Source: Myxococcota bacterium (GTDB lineage Bacteria > Myxococcota > Kuafuiibacteriia > Kuafuiibacteriales > Kuafuiibacteriaceae). Taken from it: a stretch of DNA of 64,000 nucleotides. The position numbers were made by a program, and so were the translations under genes. The notes under the pieces are model-generated. The model did no database searches, was not told where the DNA came from, and was given only the letters and a program-made list of their open reading frames with translations. Within the stretch, counting starts at the first letter, position 1, and every line of letters begins with the position of its first letter. Location: assembly GCA_028289325.1 (NCBI GenBank), contig JANQQN010000278.1, positions 1 to 64,000 on the forward strand, written 5' to 3'. This document shows positions 1-8,984 of the stretch, one piece after another.

Positions 1-828
1 GATCAGCATTCGGGGTAGCAGCGGGCCGATCGCCTTGGCGGCGTCGTCGACCATGGCCAGCAGCTGGCGGTCCACCCGCGCGAGCCGCGGGTCCGTGGAC
101 GCCAGGGCGGACCGGGACAGCGCGTGAAGATACAGATTTCCCTCGGGCGCCGGCGCGCTCGGCCGAGGAAAAAGAGGGATCAGCAACGGTACGTCCAGCG
201 TCGACGCGAGTCCTCGCCGGCGGGTGACCTGACAGGTGGCCGCAGCCCGGAGCAGATCGAGGTCTTCCGTTGCAAATCCGACGTTTATCGGTACCACCAG
301 CGGGGGGCGCGGATCGTCGCTGTGTTGCCCGTAGAGAACGTACGGCCAGTGAAAGCCATCCTGCGGGCGAGCGGATCGCTCCTGCAGCGGCATCCGGTCG
401 GTTCGACAGCGGCTCAGGGCTGGCCCCTTGAGCCCGATCAGACCACGCCCCGCCGCCCCCGTAACCCGGACGACGTAACGACCGGGCGCCAGGCGACGGG
501 AGAGTCGCTGCTCGCCGCGGATCCCGTTCCAGCCTGCGAACGCTTCGCCGTCCGGGGATATGACCCGGACCTCGGCCTCCCCCTGGGCTGCGAACCATAG
601 CGACAGCTCGTGCGCGTCGTCGGACGGCGCCACGAGCAGCTCGATCTCCCGGCCTGCTCGACCGACGCGAAGGCCGTAGGTGAGGTTGAAGCCTTCTTGG
701 ATAAGCTTGTCGGTTCGGGCCTGTGCTTCCGCCACGAGCGGGTCGTCGGCGTGGGCGGGGCGCCCGCTGATCAGCAGGACACCACAAATGAGGTATGGCA
801 GCGTTAACGAGTTGTTTCGGATGGTCAT
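1..828 (-). CDS. Secreted alpha/beta-hydrolase-like protein (3' end outside window)
   Basis: Read on the minus strand from an ATG at 828, the frame stays open for 276 codons to the window edge, so the C-terminus is missing. A Sec signal peptide is clear: a hydrophobic stretch, then an A-x-A type site (ending PAHA) before DDPLV near residue 28. Residues about 55-130 look like a beta-rich pre-domain. After residue 175 there are strand-like segments VVPINVGF and VPLLIPLFPRP, followed by LYLHALSRSAL and RVDRQLLAMVDDA, a pattern I associate with secreted esterase or depolymerase-like alpha/beta hydrolases. The nucleophile elbow would lie beyond the window, so the fold is an inference. No strong Shine-Dalgarno precedes the ATG. 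It is transcribed away from the peptidase gene at 964. Confidence 0.55.
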   Translation of the reverse strand, partial: MTIRNNSLTLPYLICGVLLISGRPAHADDPLVAEAQARTDKLIQEGFNLTYGLRVGRAGREIELLVAPSDDAHELSLWFAAQGEAEVRVISPDGEAFAGWNGIRGEQRLSRRLAPGRYVVRVTGAAGRGLIGLKGPALSRCRTDRMPLQERSARPQDGFHWPYVLYGQHSDDPRPPLVVPINVGFATEDLDLLRAAATCQVTRRRGLASTLDVPLLIPLFPRPSAPAPEGNLYLHALSRSALASTDPRLARVDRQLLAMVDDAAKAIGPLLPRMLI

Positions 829-963
829 CGTCGGGCCTCGTCTCTGCGGGGGCTCCGAAGCTAACCAGCAAGGGGCGTGCCCACGACGGAGCCTGTAACT
901 AGGCCCCCGCGAATGACATCCTGGCACGCCCGGTCGGTCGCCCGGACAGAGTGGCACTCATCC

Positions 964-2961
964 CTACTCGGCGGCGGCGGCGGGTTCGGCCAGGAGCGCG
1001 TCGATGCGGTCCATGATGTCGTTCATCCGCCGAAACGCGGCCCGATAGGGCGCAGGCTCGGCGAGGTCGAGTCCGACCTTCTTCAGGATCTCGTACGGAT
1101 AGTCGGAACCGCCCGCCTTGAGGACATCGAGAAACGCCACTCGCGCCGAATCATCGCCGTTAAGAAATTTCTCGGCGAACCATGCCGCGCCGGAGATCGA
1201 GGTCGCGTACTGGTAGACATAGAAGTTGAAATAGAAGTGAGGGATGTACGCCCATTCAGCGCCGTACGCCTCTTTGATGTTCATGACCCCTTCATCGTGC
1301 CCGTGGTACTTCCTCAGCAGCTTCAGATAGATTTCGCTGAGGCGATTGCCGTTCAGAGGGGCCCCGCGTTCGACTTCCGCGTGAATGGTGCGTTCGAACT
1401 CGCCGAACATCGCTTGCCGGAAGAGCGTCCCTCGGACCGCCTCCAGCGCCTGGCCGAGATAGAACAGCTTCTCGGCCTTGCTCGTTGCATTCTCGATCAT
1501 GTGTTCGACGAGGAGGATCTCGTTGATGGTCGATGCCATCTCGGCGGTGAAGATCGAGTAGCCCGCGGTGGGAAAGGGCTGATTCTCCTTGGCTAGCATC
1601 GTGTGTACGGCGTGACCCCATTCGTGGGCGAAGGTCGAAAGCGACTCATAGTCATCGTTGTGATTGAGGAGGATGTATGGATGTACATCGTACGCCGCCC
1701 CGCTCATATAGGCGCCGGAGCGCTTGCCGAGCGCAGGCTGGCCGTGCATCCACTTTTGAGCGAACGCGAACTTGAGCTTGTCGATGTAGTCTTGCCCGAA
1801 CGGCCGCAGAGCGCTCAAAGTGATTTCTTTGCTCCGCTCGATGTCAAACTTGCCACCGCTATCGAGCTGAACCAGCGGCGGATAGATGTCGAAGTAGCCG
1901 AGGTCGGACACGCCCAGCATCTGAGCGCGGAGCCTGAAGTATCGATGGAGGGTGGGAAGCGCGGCGTTGGTCTCCTTGAGCAACGTGTCGTAGACCTTGA
2001 CCGGGATCTTGTTATTGGCCAGCGCGGCTTCGACCGCGCGGCCGTATTTGCGAGCCCGGGCCCGGAAGACTTGGCCCTGAACGTTGGCGTTCATCATGGC
2101 GCCGATGCTGTCGAGGTACTGACCCCACGCTCCCCAGAATGAATCGAAAACCTCTTCTCGGTCCTTTCGGTTCGGGACTTGTCGATACTTCGTGTAGCCG
2201 GCCTGGGTCAGATGCGCCTTCGTGCCGTCGGAAAGGGTCAGGGTCGGCCACTCGATGTCCGCATTGACCAGCATCTGATAGATCTGCGACGGGCTCGACA
2301 ATACGAGGCCGGCTGACGCGAGCAGCTGCTCGCCTTGTTCATCCAACGTGTGCGGAGCTTGCCGTAGCGTATTGCGCAGGAAGAAGACGTATGGCTTCAA
2401 GCCTTCTTCGGCGCGGATGAAGCGTTCGATCTTCTTTTGGCCCACCGCGAGCAGTTCTGGCTGCACCCACGCCGTCGCTTTGCCGTACTCGGAAGCCATC
2501 GCCCGCGCCAGCTCGAAGCGAGACTGGGATTCAGCCACTCGCTGGTCTTCATCGCGCGAGAGGCTGGCGTATACGAACACCCGGGTCATGTCTTTCGCGA
2601 CGCCGTACATCTCCTTCGCCATCGACAGGAGGGGCTTTGCGCCTCGGCCCAGTCGGCCTTGATGGCGGTTGAGACGACCGATGCGGTTGAGCACGTCTTG
2701 TCGGGCCGCGTCCCACGCTTCCGCGTTGGCAAAGAGGTCGGTCAGATCCCATACATATCTTGGATCGAGGGCTGGCTTCGCGGCTGGGATGGGGTCCGCG
2801 GCGGCGGGAGTGGGAGCTGGCGTCGCTGGCGCGGACGCGGCGGGCGGTCCACCGGATGGCGGAGGAAGGGGTTGCGCAACACAGGCTGCGCTCACCACCG
2901 CGGTTGCCGCGGTGATGACTATCCTCGTTGTTTCTCGGTTGGGCCGGCCGTCTTTTCGCAT
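964..2961 (-). CDS. pepF: Oligoendopeptidase F family zinc metallopeptidase (M3B), lipoprotein
   Basis: A 665-residue protein; the M3B family is normally about 600. The zinc motif HEWGH is at residues 446-450, and the downstream Glu-containing helix (AEMASTINEILL) supplies the third ligand. The start chosen is the ATG at 2961: it begins with a basic stretch, a hydrophobic segment and Cys in VVSAAC, an atypical lipobox, followed by a Pro/Ala-rich linker to about residue 70. The frame is open further upstream to 3687, but that extension runs antisense through the neighbouring acyltransferase gene and has no family similarity. PepF enzymes cleave oligopeptides of roughly 7-17 residues, usually in the cytosol; the lipoprotein signal would put this one in the periplasm or outer membrane, where it could process imported or extracellular peptides (inference). 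Confidence 0.9.
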   Translation of the reverse strand: MRKDGRPNRETTRIVITAATAVVSAACVAQPLPPPSGGPPAASAPATPAPTPAAADPIPAAKPALDPRYVWDLTDLFANAEAWDAARQDVLNRIGRLNRHQGRLGRGAKPLLSMAKEMYGVAKDMTRVFVYASLSRDEDQRVAESQSRFELARAMASEYGKATAWVQPELLAVGQKKIERFIRAEEGLKPYVFFLRNTLRQAPHTLDEQGEQLLASAGLVLSSPSQIYQMLVNADIEWPTLTLSDGTKAHLTQAGYTKYRQVPNRKDREEVFDSFWGAWGQYLDSIGAMMNANVQGQVFRARARKYGRAVEAALANNKIPVKVYDTLLKETNAALPTLHRYFRLRAQMLGVSDLGYFDIYPPLVQLDSGGKFDIERSKEITLSALRPFGQDYIDKLKFAFAQKWMHGQPALGKRSGAYMSGAAYDVHPYILLNHNDDYESLSTFAHEWGHAVHTMLAKENQPFPTAGYSIFTAEMASTINEILLVEHMIENATSKAEKLFYLGQALEAVRGTLFRQAMFGEFERTIHAEVERGAPLNGNRLSEIYLKLLRKYHGHDEGVMNIKEAYGAEWAYIPHFYFNFYVYQYATSISGAAWFAEKFLNGDDSARVAFLDVLKAGGSDYPYEILKKVGLDLAEPAPYRAAFRRMNDIMDRIDALLAEPAAAAE

Positions 2962-3029
2962 CTCGCGGGTCTTGACCGATCCGGCGCTGGTCGACAAGCA
3001 CAAACGCCGTGGCCGAGCGTCGACCCGTG

Positions 3030-3062
3030 GTGTTGGCGAGTTACGTAATTTACAATCGAGTT
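3030..3062 (-). promoter_or_regulatory. AT-rich putative promoter region of the oligopeptidase gene
   Basis: This is an unusually AT-rich stretch in a GC-rich context, about 70-100 bp upstream of the ATG at 2961, with a perfect 8-bp palindrome TTACGTAA at 3041-3048. On the minus strand TTGTAA lies just before it. No clear -35/-10 pair with canonical spacing was found, so only the general location of a promoter or operator is proposed. Confidence 0.25.
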
Positions 3063-3098
3063 TAGCGGCGGAGTGCGCTGGAACGGCCGCGGTAGGAT

Positions 3099-4145
3099 CT
3101 ACGCCGTGACGGGACGTCGGGGAGCTGTCGCTCCTCCGAACGGGTCGGCCGGGAATTCGAAGATCCACCGCCGTCCGATGACCTTCACCATGATCATCGG
3201 GCCCAAGAGCCCGGGAAGGAAGCACAGTACCGCCAACGCCATCACGTCTTCGATACCCAGGATCTTCAGGAGGAAGATCCGGGTGCCGCCGGTGATGATG
3301 AGGTGGGCGAGAAAGATGGGCAGCGACTGCTTGCCGATGTTCACGAGCCAGCCCGCACGTCCGGTCTTCGCGAGAAAGATCGACAGAAACACAACGGCGG
3401 TGACGGCAAGGATGCGCACGCCCGCCAGGTTGAAGTAGCTGGCGTACACCGACCCCGGCCAGGTGGCGACGAGGCCTGCCGCCGCCGTGATGCCGATCGC
3501 CGACAGTGCTAGCGCGGTTCCCGGTGCTATCGTAGCGAGTCGCTTCTGAGCGCCGAGAGCCGTGATTCCTGCTCCGGCGGCCATGATAACCAAGTAGGCC
3601 GGATCGATCGGGAACCACAGAGGGTCTTGCCAGTTCAGACCTTGGATGATCGCTGCCACGCCCGCGGTGAGGCCCACGCCCCACCACGGAATTCGCAGGC
3701 GATCAGCGAGCAAGAAAACATAACGTCCGGCAAGAAGGCTCATCAGGAAGCTGAGCTGTTTGTGAGGCGCGTACCACGAGGTGATCAGCGGCTGATACAG
3801 CCCCATGGCTTCTTCGACGTAACCCGATGACAGGGCGTAGATCGTGCCCTGCAGGATCGACCACAGCACCATGGGGTAATAAATCATGCGGAACATTCGC
3901 CAGGTGTAATCGGACACCGGGGTTTTGACGGATCGACATACGAACAAGCCCGCGACAACGAAGAACGACGATACGTTGAATAGGTGGACGAACTCGGTGA
4001 GCGCCAAGACGGCGGGCGGCAGCGGGGCGTGGGTGACTCCGGTCGAAGCATGGTTCCAGACCACCATGATGATCGCGATGGCCTTGGCGATGTCGGCCCA
4101 TTCGACGCGGTCTACCCGGTTCCCGGATGGGGTGGAAGTGGCCAT
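3099..4145 (-). CDS. Acyltransferase-3 family membrane protein
   Basis: A 348-residue polytopic protein. The N-terminus has the pattern of acyltransferase family 3: VEWADIAKAIAIIMVVWNHA, in which the His in the first membrane helix (VWNH) is the usual catalytic residue, followed by FVHLFNVSSFFVVAGLFV, matching the family's second helix. About ten hydrophobic helices follow up to ILCFLPGLLGPMIMVKVIG. These enzymes transfer acetyl, succinyl or similar acyl groups to sugars of O-antigen, capsule, exopolysaccharide or peptidoglycan at the inner membrane; the substrate cannot be read from this sequence. It is on the same strand as the GNAT gene upstream but separated by about 120 bp, and the context gives no pathway. 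Confidence 0.85.
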   Translation of the reverse strand: MATSTPSGNRVDRVEWADIAKAIAIIMVVWNHASTGVTHAPLPPAVLALTEFVHLFNVSSFFVVAGLFVCRSVKTPVSDYTWRMFRMIYYPMVLWSILQGTIYALSSGYVEEAMGLYQPLITSWYAPHKQLSFLMSLLAGRYVFLLADRLRIPWWGVGLTAGVAAIIQGLNWQDPLWFPIDPAYLVIMAAGAGITALGAQKRLATIAPGTALALSAIGITAAAGLVATWPGSVYASYFNLAGVRILAVTAVVFLSIFLAKTGRAGWLVNIGKQSLPIFLAHLIITGGTRIFLLKILGIEDVMALAVLCFLPGLLGPMIMVKVIGRRWIFEFPADPFGGATAPRRPVTA

Positions 4146-4269
4146 CGCTTGCCAATACCACGCAGCATGACCGCCGGGACCGAAAAGCTTGGAGAATTAG
4201 AGTTCGTGCATTCTTCTGTGGTCCGCTTCGCGTAGGTCGCGAGCGGCGGTGCGTCGCCGGTCACGTTGC

Positions 4270-4791
4270 TTAGGGAACAGACGCTGACGACGAACGTACG
4301 AGCCGCACCAGATCGCGGACGCGAGCATCGGCGCGGCTCGCGATGCCTTGAAAGCGGTCGCCGGTGAGCCATCCTTCCTGCTGGTCAACCTGTCCGTCGA
4401 CCACGCTCTCGTACTCGCTGGCCAACGCGCGACCGTATGTCCCCATCAAGAAGACACCGCCGCCGGATCGAATGTCGGCCGCGGCCCGAGCCACGAGCTG
4501 TAGCGCCACGCCATGTCCACGCGCCGGGGGGCGGACGTAGAGCCAGTCCACTCGGCCGCCGCGGTTCGACCAGAACAGATCGAAGATCGGCGCCCAGGCC
4601 ACGAAGCCCACCAACCGCGCCCCTCGCTCGGCCACGACCACGTTGAGCACCGCTCTGGCTCCCAGCGTGGCGTCTTCAAGCGTGCCCAGCGAACGGTCTT
4701 GGGTAGCCGACGGATGCTGGGCGCCGAAGTCGGCCACCATCTCGGCCAGGCTCGGCAGATCACCGGGTTCGAGTCGACGCGTCCGAGTCAC
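4270..4791 (-). CDS. GNAT family N-acetyltransferase
   Basis: A 173-residue single-domain protein of normal GNAT length. The N-terminal TRTRRLEPGDLPSLAEMVADF is the usual first strand and helix. ARAVLNVVVAERGARLVGFVAW forms the central strands, and VDWLYVRPPARGHGVALQLVARA contains the acetyl-CoA pyrophosphate-binding loop (R-x-x-G-x-G/A, here ARGHGVA). The Tyr in FLMGTYGRAL sits where a general-acid residue is often found. The acceptor substrate is unknown. The start ATG at 4791 directly precedes the fold. It lies between the acyltransferase and NTF2-like genes on the same strand, with gaps of about 90-125 bp, so a transcriptional unit is possible but not shown. Confidence 0.85.
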   Translation of the reverse strand: MTRTRRLEPGDLPSLAEMVADFGAQHPSATQDRSLGTLEDATLGARAVLNVVVAERGARLVGFVAWAPIFDLFWSNRGGRVDWLYVRPPARGHGVALQLVARAAADIRSGGGVFLMGTYGRALASEYESVVDGQVDQQEGWLTGDRFQGIASRADARVRDLVRLVRSSSASVP

Positions 4792-4879
4792 CGAACCATG
4801 GTACCTCCCTTTTCACGTAACGGGTTAGGGCTAAGGGCCGTCACGGCGCAAGGGCTCGAGCTGCTGTCGATGCACGTAG

Positions 4880-5347
4880 CTACCGCTCGTTGGTGGGCGC
4901 GTCGTGAAAGCCAGCCCGCTTCCAAGCGCCGTCTTCGAGGATCCAGACGTTGGTGAAGCGAATGTCCGACGACCACGGTCGCCCGTCTCGGACGCCGCGG
5001 GCTTCGACTCGACCGGTAACGAGGGCGGTCGGGCCCACCACAGTGACCTCGATCTCCGATACTTCATAGGCGTCGACCCGCCACTTTCCGCTCTCGAGCC
5101 AGGCGGCCCGCTTGCGATTCCACGCGAGATAGCCAGCGCGGTCGCTCGGACGACGGCCTCCATTGGTATGGACGTAGGTGCGAGCGATCAGCGCGTCGAC
5201 CCCGGACACGTCAGCGTCGCGATAGGCTCGACCGAGCGCCAACACGGAATCGCGCACGGCGCGTTTGGCCTGGTTAGAGAGGAGGCCACCGTTCGCGGTC
5301 ACGCAGGCCGTCGCCGTCAATAAGCATGCCGCGACCGTCGTTCGCAC
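4880..5347 (-). CDS. NTF2-like (DUF4440/SnoaL type) small lipoprotein
   Basis: 155 residues. The N-terminus carries a lipoprotein signal with Cys at position 15 (LLTATAC). The mature part has the layout of a cone-shaped NTF2-like domain: a helix (KRAVRDSVLALGRAYRDADVSGVDALIA), a strand pair YVHTNGGRRPSDRAGYLAW, and a final sheet of alternating strands (WRVDAYEVSEIEVTVVGPTA, ALVTGRVEARG, SDIRFTNVWILEDGAWKRAGFH). DUF4440 members include isomerase-like and ligand-binding proteins, so function stays open. There is no gene overlap and no operon signature with neighbours. Confidence 0.75.
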   Translation of the reverse strand: MRTTVAACLLTATACVTANGGLLSNQAKRAVRDSVLALGRAYRDADVSGVDALIARTYVHTNGGRRPSDRAGYLAWNRKRAAWLESGKWRVDAYEVSEIEVTVVGPTALVTGRVEARGVRDGRPWSSDIRFTNVWILEDGAWKRAGFHDAPTNER

Positions 5348-5389
5348 GGCGTCGACCCTAGCACGGACCGACCGCGCGACGGATCGAGG

Positions 5390-7027
5390 TCAGGCCGGCG
5401 TTTCGACCCTGGGCTGGACATCGTCGTCGCCAGAGGACGACCGTAGCCTGGACACGGCGTCGATCAGACGCGCGGCTCGGTCATCGAGGGCGCAGTTCGT
5501 GGCTGGCCAAGGGGGCGAGGCGAGGGTCGCCGATGCGTTCGCGTCGCCGGCCGCCGATTCGCGATCGTCCGGCGACCTTACGGCCGCGCCCATTTCGATG
5601 ACCAACGTCGCCATGACCTCCATGTCCGACATGATGCGGTCCAGGGCGGCTCGCTGATCTTCGCTCAGCTCCGCGGTGGTCTTGGGCAGCTCGATAAGTT
5701 CGTCGACGGCCGATTGGCTCTGCTCGGCCAACCGGCGGACCTCTACCGCTACCGAGGTGAAGCAGTCCCCCAACTCGGTGACCCGGGCCGCGGCGGTCTC
5801 CGCCTCGACGGCGAGAAGATCGATCCGACTCGTGAGCTCGTGGATGGTGACGACCTCGCTGCCTTCGGAGGACCGACCGTCTGTCGCTTCGTCGCTTCGC
5901 GCGGCCTGAGTGGCCGGCTCGGGGCTCGGCTCCGGCGCGGACGACGCCTTGGCCTCGGGCTTGGTCTGCCAGCGCCATACACCCAACAAACCGAACACCA
6001 CCGCGAGGGCGAGGGCCGGCAGCGCCGTCTTCAGCGTGGTCGAGTACGTTTCGGTCGCCGCCTGCCCGACGTCGAGGGCACCCTCGGTCGCCGTCAAGGC
6101 GGTCTTTTCGCTCGCGGTCTGGGCGGCGCTCAGATGAGGTGAAGCTTCTCGAGCGAGAGATAGGGCTTTCGAACGGCTGCGTTCTTGGGCGAGCGAGGTA
6201 GACACGCCGGTCACCTTCACCCAGGCGTTCACCGCTTCACCGAGGGCATCAGCCAGCTGTTGATTTCCGGGCTTCACCGCCGCCATGAGGCGTTGATTGG
6301 CCTCCGTCAGCGCCTGCTGGTTTCGGGCGATCGCGGCCTCCGAATCGGTCGGCGCGCTGGCCGCGAACGCCTCGATCTCGGACTGCAGCGCCCATGCGTG
6401 TCCTACGGCATCGGTGATCGCCCCGCTGATCTCTAGCGGATCGATCGGGGACCGGAGCATCCAGCCGCTGGGCTCGAGAAGGTCGGGGGTCATCGGCGGG
6501 CTCGGCAGGGGCACCGCTTCGGGGGCCAGGGCGTTCTGGGTCGCCTTCGACCACGTGCGTACGGCATCGACGGCGGCCAGATAGCGCTGGAAAGCCTCGC
6601 GACCCTCACCGCGGGCCAGCGCCATCGCGCGCGCTTCGGATCGACGTTCGACGAGAGGCACGACTCGGTCGAGCGCCTCCAGGTAGGCCTCCACCTCGGC
6701 GCGATGTCCCGACGAAGATGGGGCGCCCGTCGACGCAAGCTCGTCCATGATGGCCATCAATTCGCTCCGCGCCGACGCGAGTTGCGACCGCGCGGCGTCC
6801 ACTTCCGCCGCGGACCGGGCCGCGAACAGCGCCTGCTCGCGCTGAGCCAGCCGCTGCAGTCCAGCCTCGAGGCGACCCGCGGATCGGACGCGCTGAAGAT
6901 GATCCTGAGCGATGCTCTGAACAGAGGTATGGAGGGAGTCGACGCTGATGAGGCCGAGGATGGCCGCGAGCAGGCCGAGCCCAGTGGCGATGCACAGGGG
7001 GAGCACGATGACGTTACGGGCGGTCAT
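5390..7027 (-). CDS. MCP-derived membrane protein with degenerate signalling hairpin
   Basis: 545 residues. The N-terminal membrane helix (residues 5-30) is followed by a long helical periplasmic region rich in Ala, Glu and Arg, as in four-helix-bundle sensor domains, then a second membrane helix (TALPALALAVVFGLLGVW) near residue 340. The cytoplasmic part has a low-complexity linker and about 50 residues resembling the conserved MCP hairpin tip: RIDLLAVEAETAAARVTEL and VAVEVRRLAEQSQSA correspond to the usual IDLLALNAAIEAARAGE and VVADEVRKLAEQS. The core that contacts CheA and CheW is altered (the NAAIEAARAGE segment became VEAETAAARVT), the adaptation helices are missing, and there is no HAMP domain. 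I infer a former chemoreceptor that can no longer form a normal kinase-control tip; its role may be structural or regulatory. Confidence 0.7.
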   Translation of the reverse strand: MTARNVIVLPLCIATGLGLLAAILGLISVDSLHTSVQSIAQDHLQRVRSAGRLEAGLQRLAQREQALFAARSAAEVDAARSQLASARSELMAIMDELASTGAPSSSGHRAEVEAYLEALDRVVPLVERRSEARAMALARGEGREAFQRYLAAVDAVRTWSKATQNALAPEAVPLPSPPMTPDLLEPSGWMLRSPIDPLEISGAITDAVGHAWALQSEIEAFAASAPTDSEAAIARNQQALTEANQRLMAAVKPGNQQLADALGEAVNAWVKVTGVSTSLAQERSRSKALSLAREASPHLSAAQTASEKTALTATEGALDVGQAATETYSTTLKTALPALALAVVFGLLGVWRWQTKPEAKASSAPEPSPEPATQAARSDEATDGRSSEGSEVVTIHELTSRIDLLAVEAETAAARVTELGDCFTSVAVEVRRLAEQSQSAVDELIELPKTTAELSEDQRAALDRIMSDMEVMATLVIEMGAAVRSPDDRESAAGDANASATLASPPWPATNCALDDRAARLIDAVSRLRSSSGDDDVQPRVETPA

Positions 7028-7223
7028 GTCCGATGTCTTTCCTTAAGATGGGCAGACCCGTCGGCGCTGACGGGGGGTTGTGGTGGTGTTTTGTTCGGCC
7101 TCGGGGCGCAGGCCTTGATCATATCTTGCCACTGCCGACCCCGGGTAGGAAGCGGGCGTCCCACAGAGTCTAGGGGCGGTGAAGTTGTCACCGGTCACTC
7201 GCATCATCCTCCGCGGGCGCAGG

Positions 7224-7258
7224 GTGTGGCCGGCCTGCGTCAGGCAGGCCGACCACAC
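7224..7258. other. 15-bp stem hairpin in the 7028-7388 intergenic region
   Basis: Arms 7224-7238 and 7244-7258 pair over 15 bp with a single G.U-type position, around the five-base loop GTCAG. The interval 7028-7388 separates two divergent genes, so the hairpin falls upstream of both, about 130 bp before the glycosyltransferase start. No T-tract follows on either strand, so it is not a typical intrinsic terminator; a leader structure or an isolated palindromic repeat unit is possible. The rest of the interval contains an A-rich patch near 7308-7322 but no gene I can support. Confidence 0.6.
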
Positions 7259-7388
7259 GGTCTTAACGCGGCCGTGGGTGAATCGCTGCCCGTGTATGCT
7301 GCAAAGACCAAAAAAACCCAATAAGCTGCTCGAACATGGGCTGCGTGCCACGTCGTCCGTGCGCTTGGAGAACCGGAGACGCTCGGTG

Positions 7389-8930
7389 ATGACCTTCTTC
7401 CAGCGCGATCGGATGCAGATCGCCGCCATCGTTTTGCTGGCGTTGATCATTCGGGGCCCGACATTCGGGTTCTCATCGCTGGGGTGGGATGAGGACATCT
7501 TCGCGTTGGTCGCCCGGGAGATTCTCATCGGGAACTGGCCGTATCAGACCGTATTCGACCATAAGCCGGTCGGCCTGTACCTTCCCTACACCGCTGCCTA
7601 CCTCGTCGGCGGCGACAATCCCGTTTCGGGCAAAGTGCTGGCCTGGGTCGTCGTGGTTGCGGCGGCGGTGACCGTACGGGCTATCGGCACCGACGTATTC
7701 AAACTGCGCGGGCCGACGGCGACGGGGTTTGGCATCGCGTACGTGCTGTTCGCGACCTGCGTGCTGTACGCGTCGTCCGGGTTCTTGGTGGGACTCTACT
7801 TGATGCTGGGCTTCTACTGCTTCATGGCCCCGCCGGCGCCGGGGGTGGCGCGCTTGACGTTCGCTGGTGCGCTGTTCGGGCTTGCGTTTCAGACGAACTA
7901 TCTCGCTGGTTTCCCGATGTTGGGGTTCTCGGTCGGCTACGTGGTCCAACGAATGCGCCCGTTCGGGCCCCGAGATGTCCTTCGAGGATTGCTCGGCTCG
8001 CTACGCACGGCGGGGGCGCCGCTCGTCGGCTTCGTCGTGGCCAACGTCGCCGTCCTCGCGCCGCTGCACGCGGCGGGTTCGCTCGAAGAATACTTTTTTC
8101 TGCAGCGAAACTACGTCTCAGGCTACGGGGTCACCGTCGGTCTTCGCGATCTGTTGGCCGGGTTCATGAGCGTCCATGATGTGACGCTGCCCATCGTGGC
8201 GCTCACCTTGGCCTACCTTGGGCAGCGGCTGTCGAGCGCCGAGCGCGACGGTGAACCCGAGGCTTGGGATTCGGTCCTGGTCACGGCGGGGCTCTATCTG
8301 GGCGGAGTGGCGGCGACGGTGGTGTCGCGGCAGTTTCTGGACCACTACGTTCAGCTGGTCATCCCGTGGGTGCTGCTGTTCGCCATGTCCGTGCTTGCGT
8401 TGCCCTCCATCACCCGGCGGATGCGCCAGTGGGCGATCGCGGTGGCGATCGCTTCGTCGCTGACCATCGTCGTGCCGCGGACCAAACCGATCGCGGGCAT
8501 CGCCTGGCGGACGCTGACCGGGCCGGGCCCTACGGGCATCTTCGACCGTCCTCGAATGGTCGCGGCCCGGCTTGCGGGGTGGGTCGGGCCGCCGGAAACG
8601 ATCTACGTGCTGTGCACACTGCCCGTGATCTACCAGCTCGCCGGTGTTCGCCCGCCGACGCGTTATCCGTACTATCCGCACCACACGATCCCTCGCAATA
8701 CCCGCGCCCTCGGTATCGATACCCGGACCGAGATGCGTCGGATCATCGCCGGGAATCCCAAGGCCATCGTCCTGGGGGACTTCGAAAGCTGTGTCGGCGT
8801 ACAGCGTGAAGACTACGATTGGTTTCGGGCTCACGCGACGTCCGCCGGGTATCGCGCTCGAGAACGGGTCGCCGATAACGTGACGATTCTGGTCGTTCCC
8901 GAGGTTGCGGAACGCAGCGCCGTGGACTGA
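7389..8930 (+). CDS. Glycosyltransferase family 39-like (PMT/ArnT-like) membrane protein
   Basis: 513 residues from the ATG at 7389, which has GGAG about 12 bases upstream; a longer in-frame start at 7179 would add a hydrophilic segment across the hairpin region and is less likely. The first membrane helix is followed by the family's acidic loop signature, GWDEDIFALVAREILIG, with the DE catalytic-type pair, and then WPYQTVFDHKPVGLYLPY, the typical periplasmic loop with Asp and His-Lys-Pro. About ten more helices follow, and a soluble C-terminal tail of about 130 residues. Family members use polyprenyl-phosphate sugars to glycosylate lipids or proteins on the outer face of the inner membrane; the acceptor is unknown. 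It stands alone, convergent with the sulfatase gene. Confidence 0.8.
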   Translation: MTFFQRDRMQIAAIVLLALIIRGPTFGFSSLGWDEDIFALVAREILIGNWPYQTVFDHKPVGLYLPYTAAYLVGGDNPVSGKVLAWVVVVAAAVTVRAIGTDVFKLRGPTATGFGIAYVLFATCVLYASSGFLVGLYLMLGFYCFMAPPAPGVARLTFAGALFGLAFQTNYLAGFPMLGFSVGYVVQRMRPFGPRDVLRGLLGSLRTAGAPLVGFVVANVAVLAPLHAAGSLEEYFFLQRNYVSGYGVTVGLRDLLAGFMSVHDVTLPIVALTLAYLGQRLSSAERDGEPEAWDSVLVTAGLYLGGVAATVVSRQFLDHYVQLVIPWVLLFAMSVLALPSITRRMRQWAIAVAIASSLTIVVPRTKPIAGIAWRTLTGPGPTGIFDRPRMVAARLAGWVGPPETIYVLCTLPVIYQLAGVRPPTRYPYYPHHTIPRNTRALGIDTRTEMRRIIAGNPKAIVLGDFESCVGVQREDYDWFRAHATSAGYRARERVADNVTILVVPEVAERSAVD

Positions 8931-8950
8931 ATCGCGCTCGGGGTTGTGGC

Positions 8951-8971
8951 GCGAGCCGATCTCGGGCTCGC
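8951..8971. terminator. Hairpin between convergent genes (candidate bidirectional terminator)
   Basis: GCGAGCC (8951-8957) and GGCTCGC (8965-8971) form a 7-bp stem with a seven-base loop in the 54-bp gap between the stop codons of the convergent glycosyltransferase and sulfatase genes. No U-tract is present, so the call rests on position and symmetry. Confidence 0.4.
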
Positions 8972-8984
8972 AGACCGGCGATAC

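Noticed and set aside
2962-3687. N-terminal extension of the oligopeptidase frame across the neighbouring gene
   Set aside because: It is antisense-like to coding sequence of the acyltransferase, and the lipoprotein signal at 2961 marks the real start.
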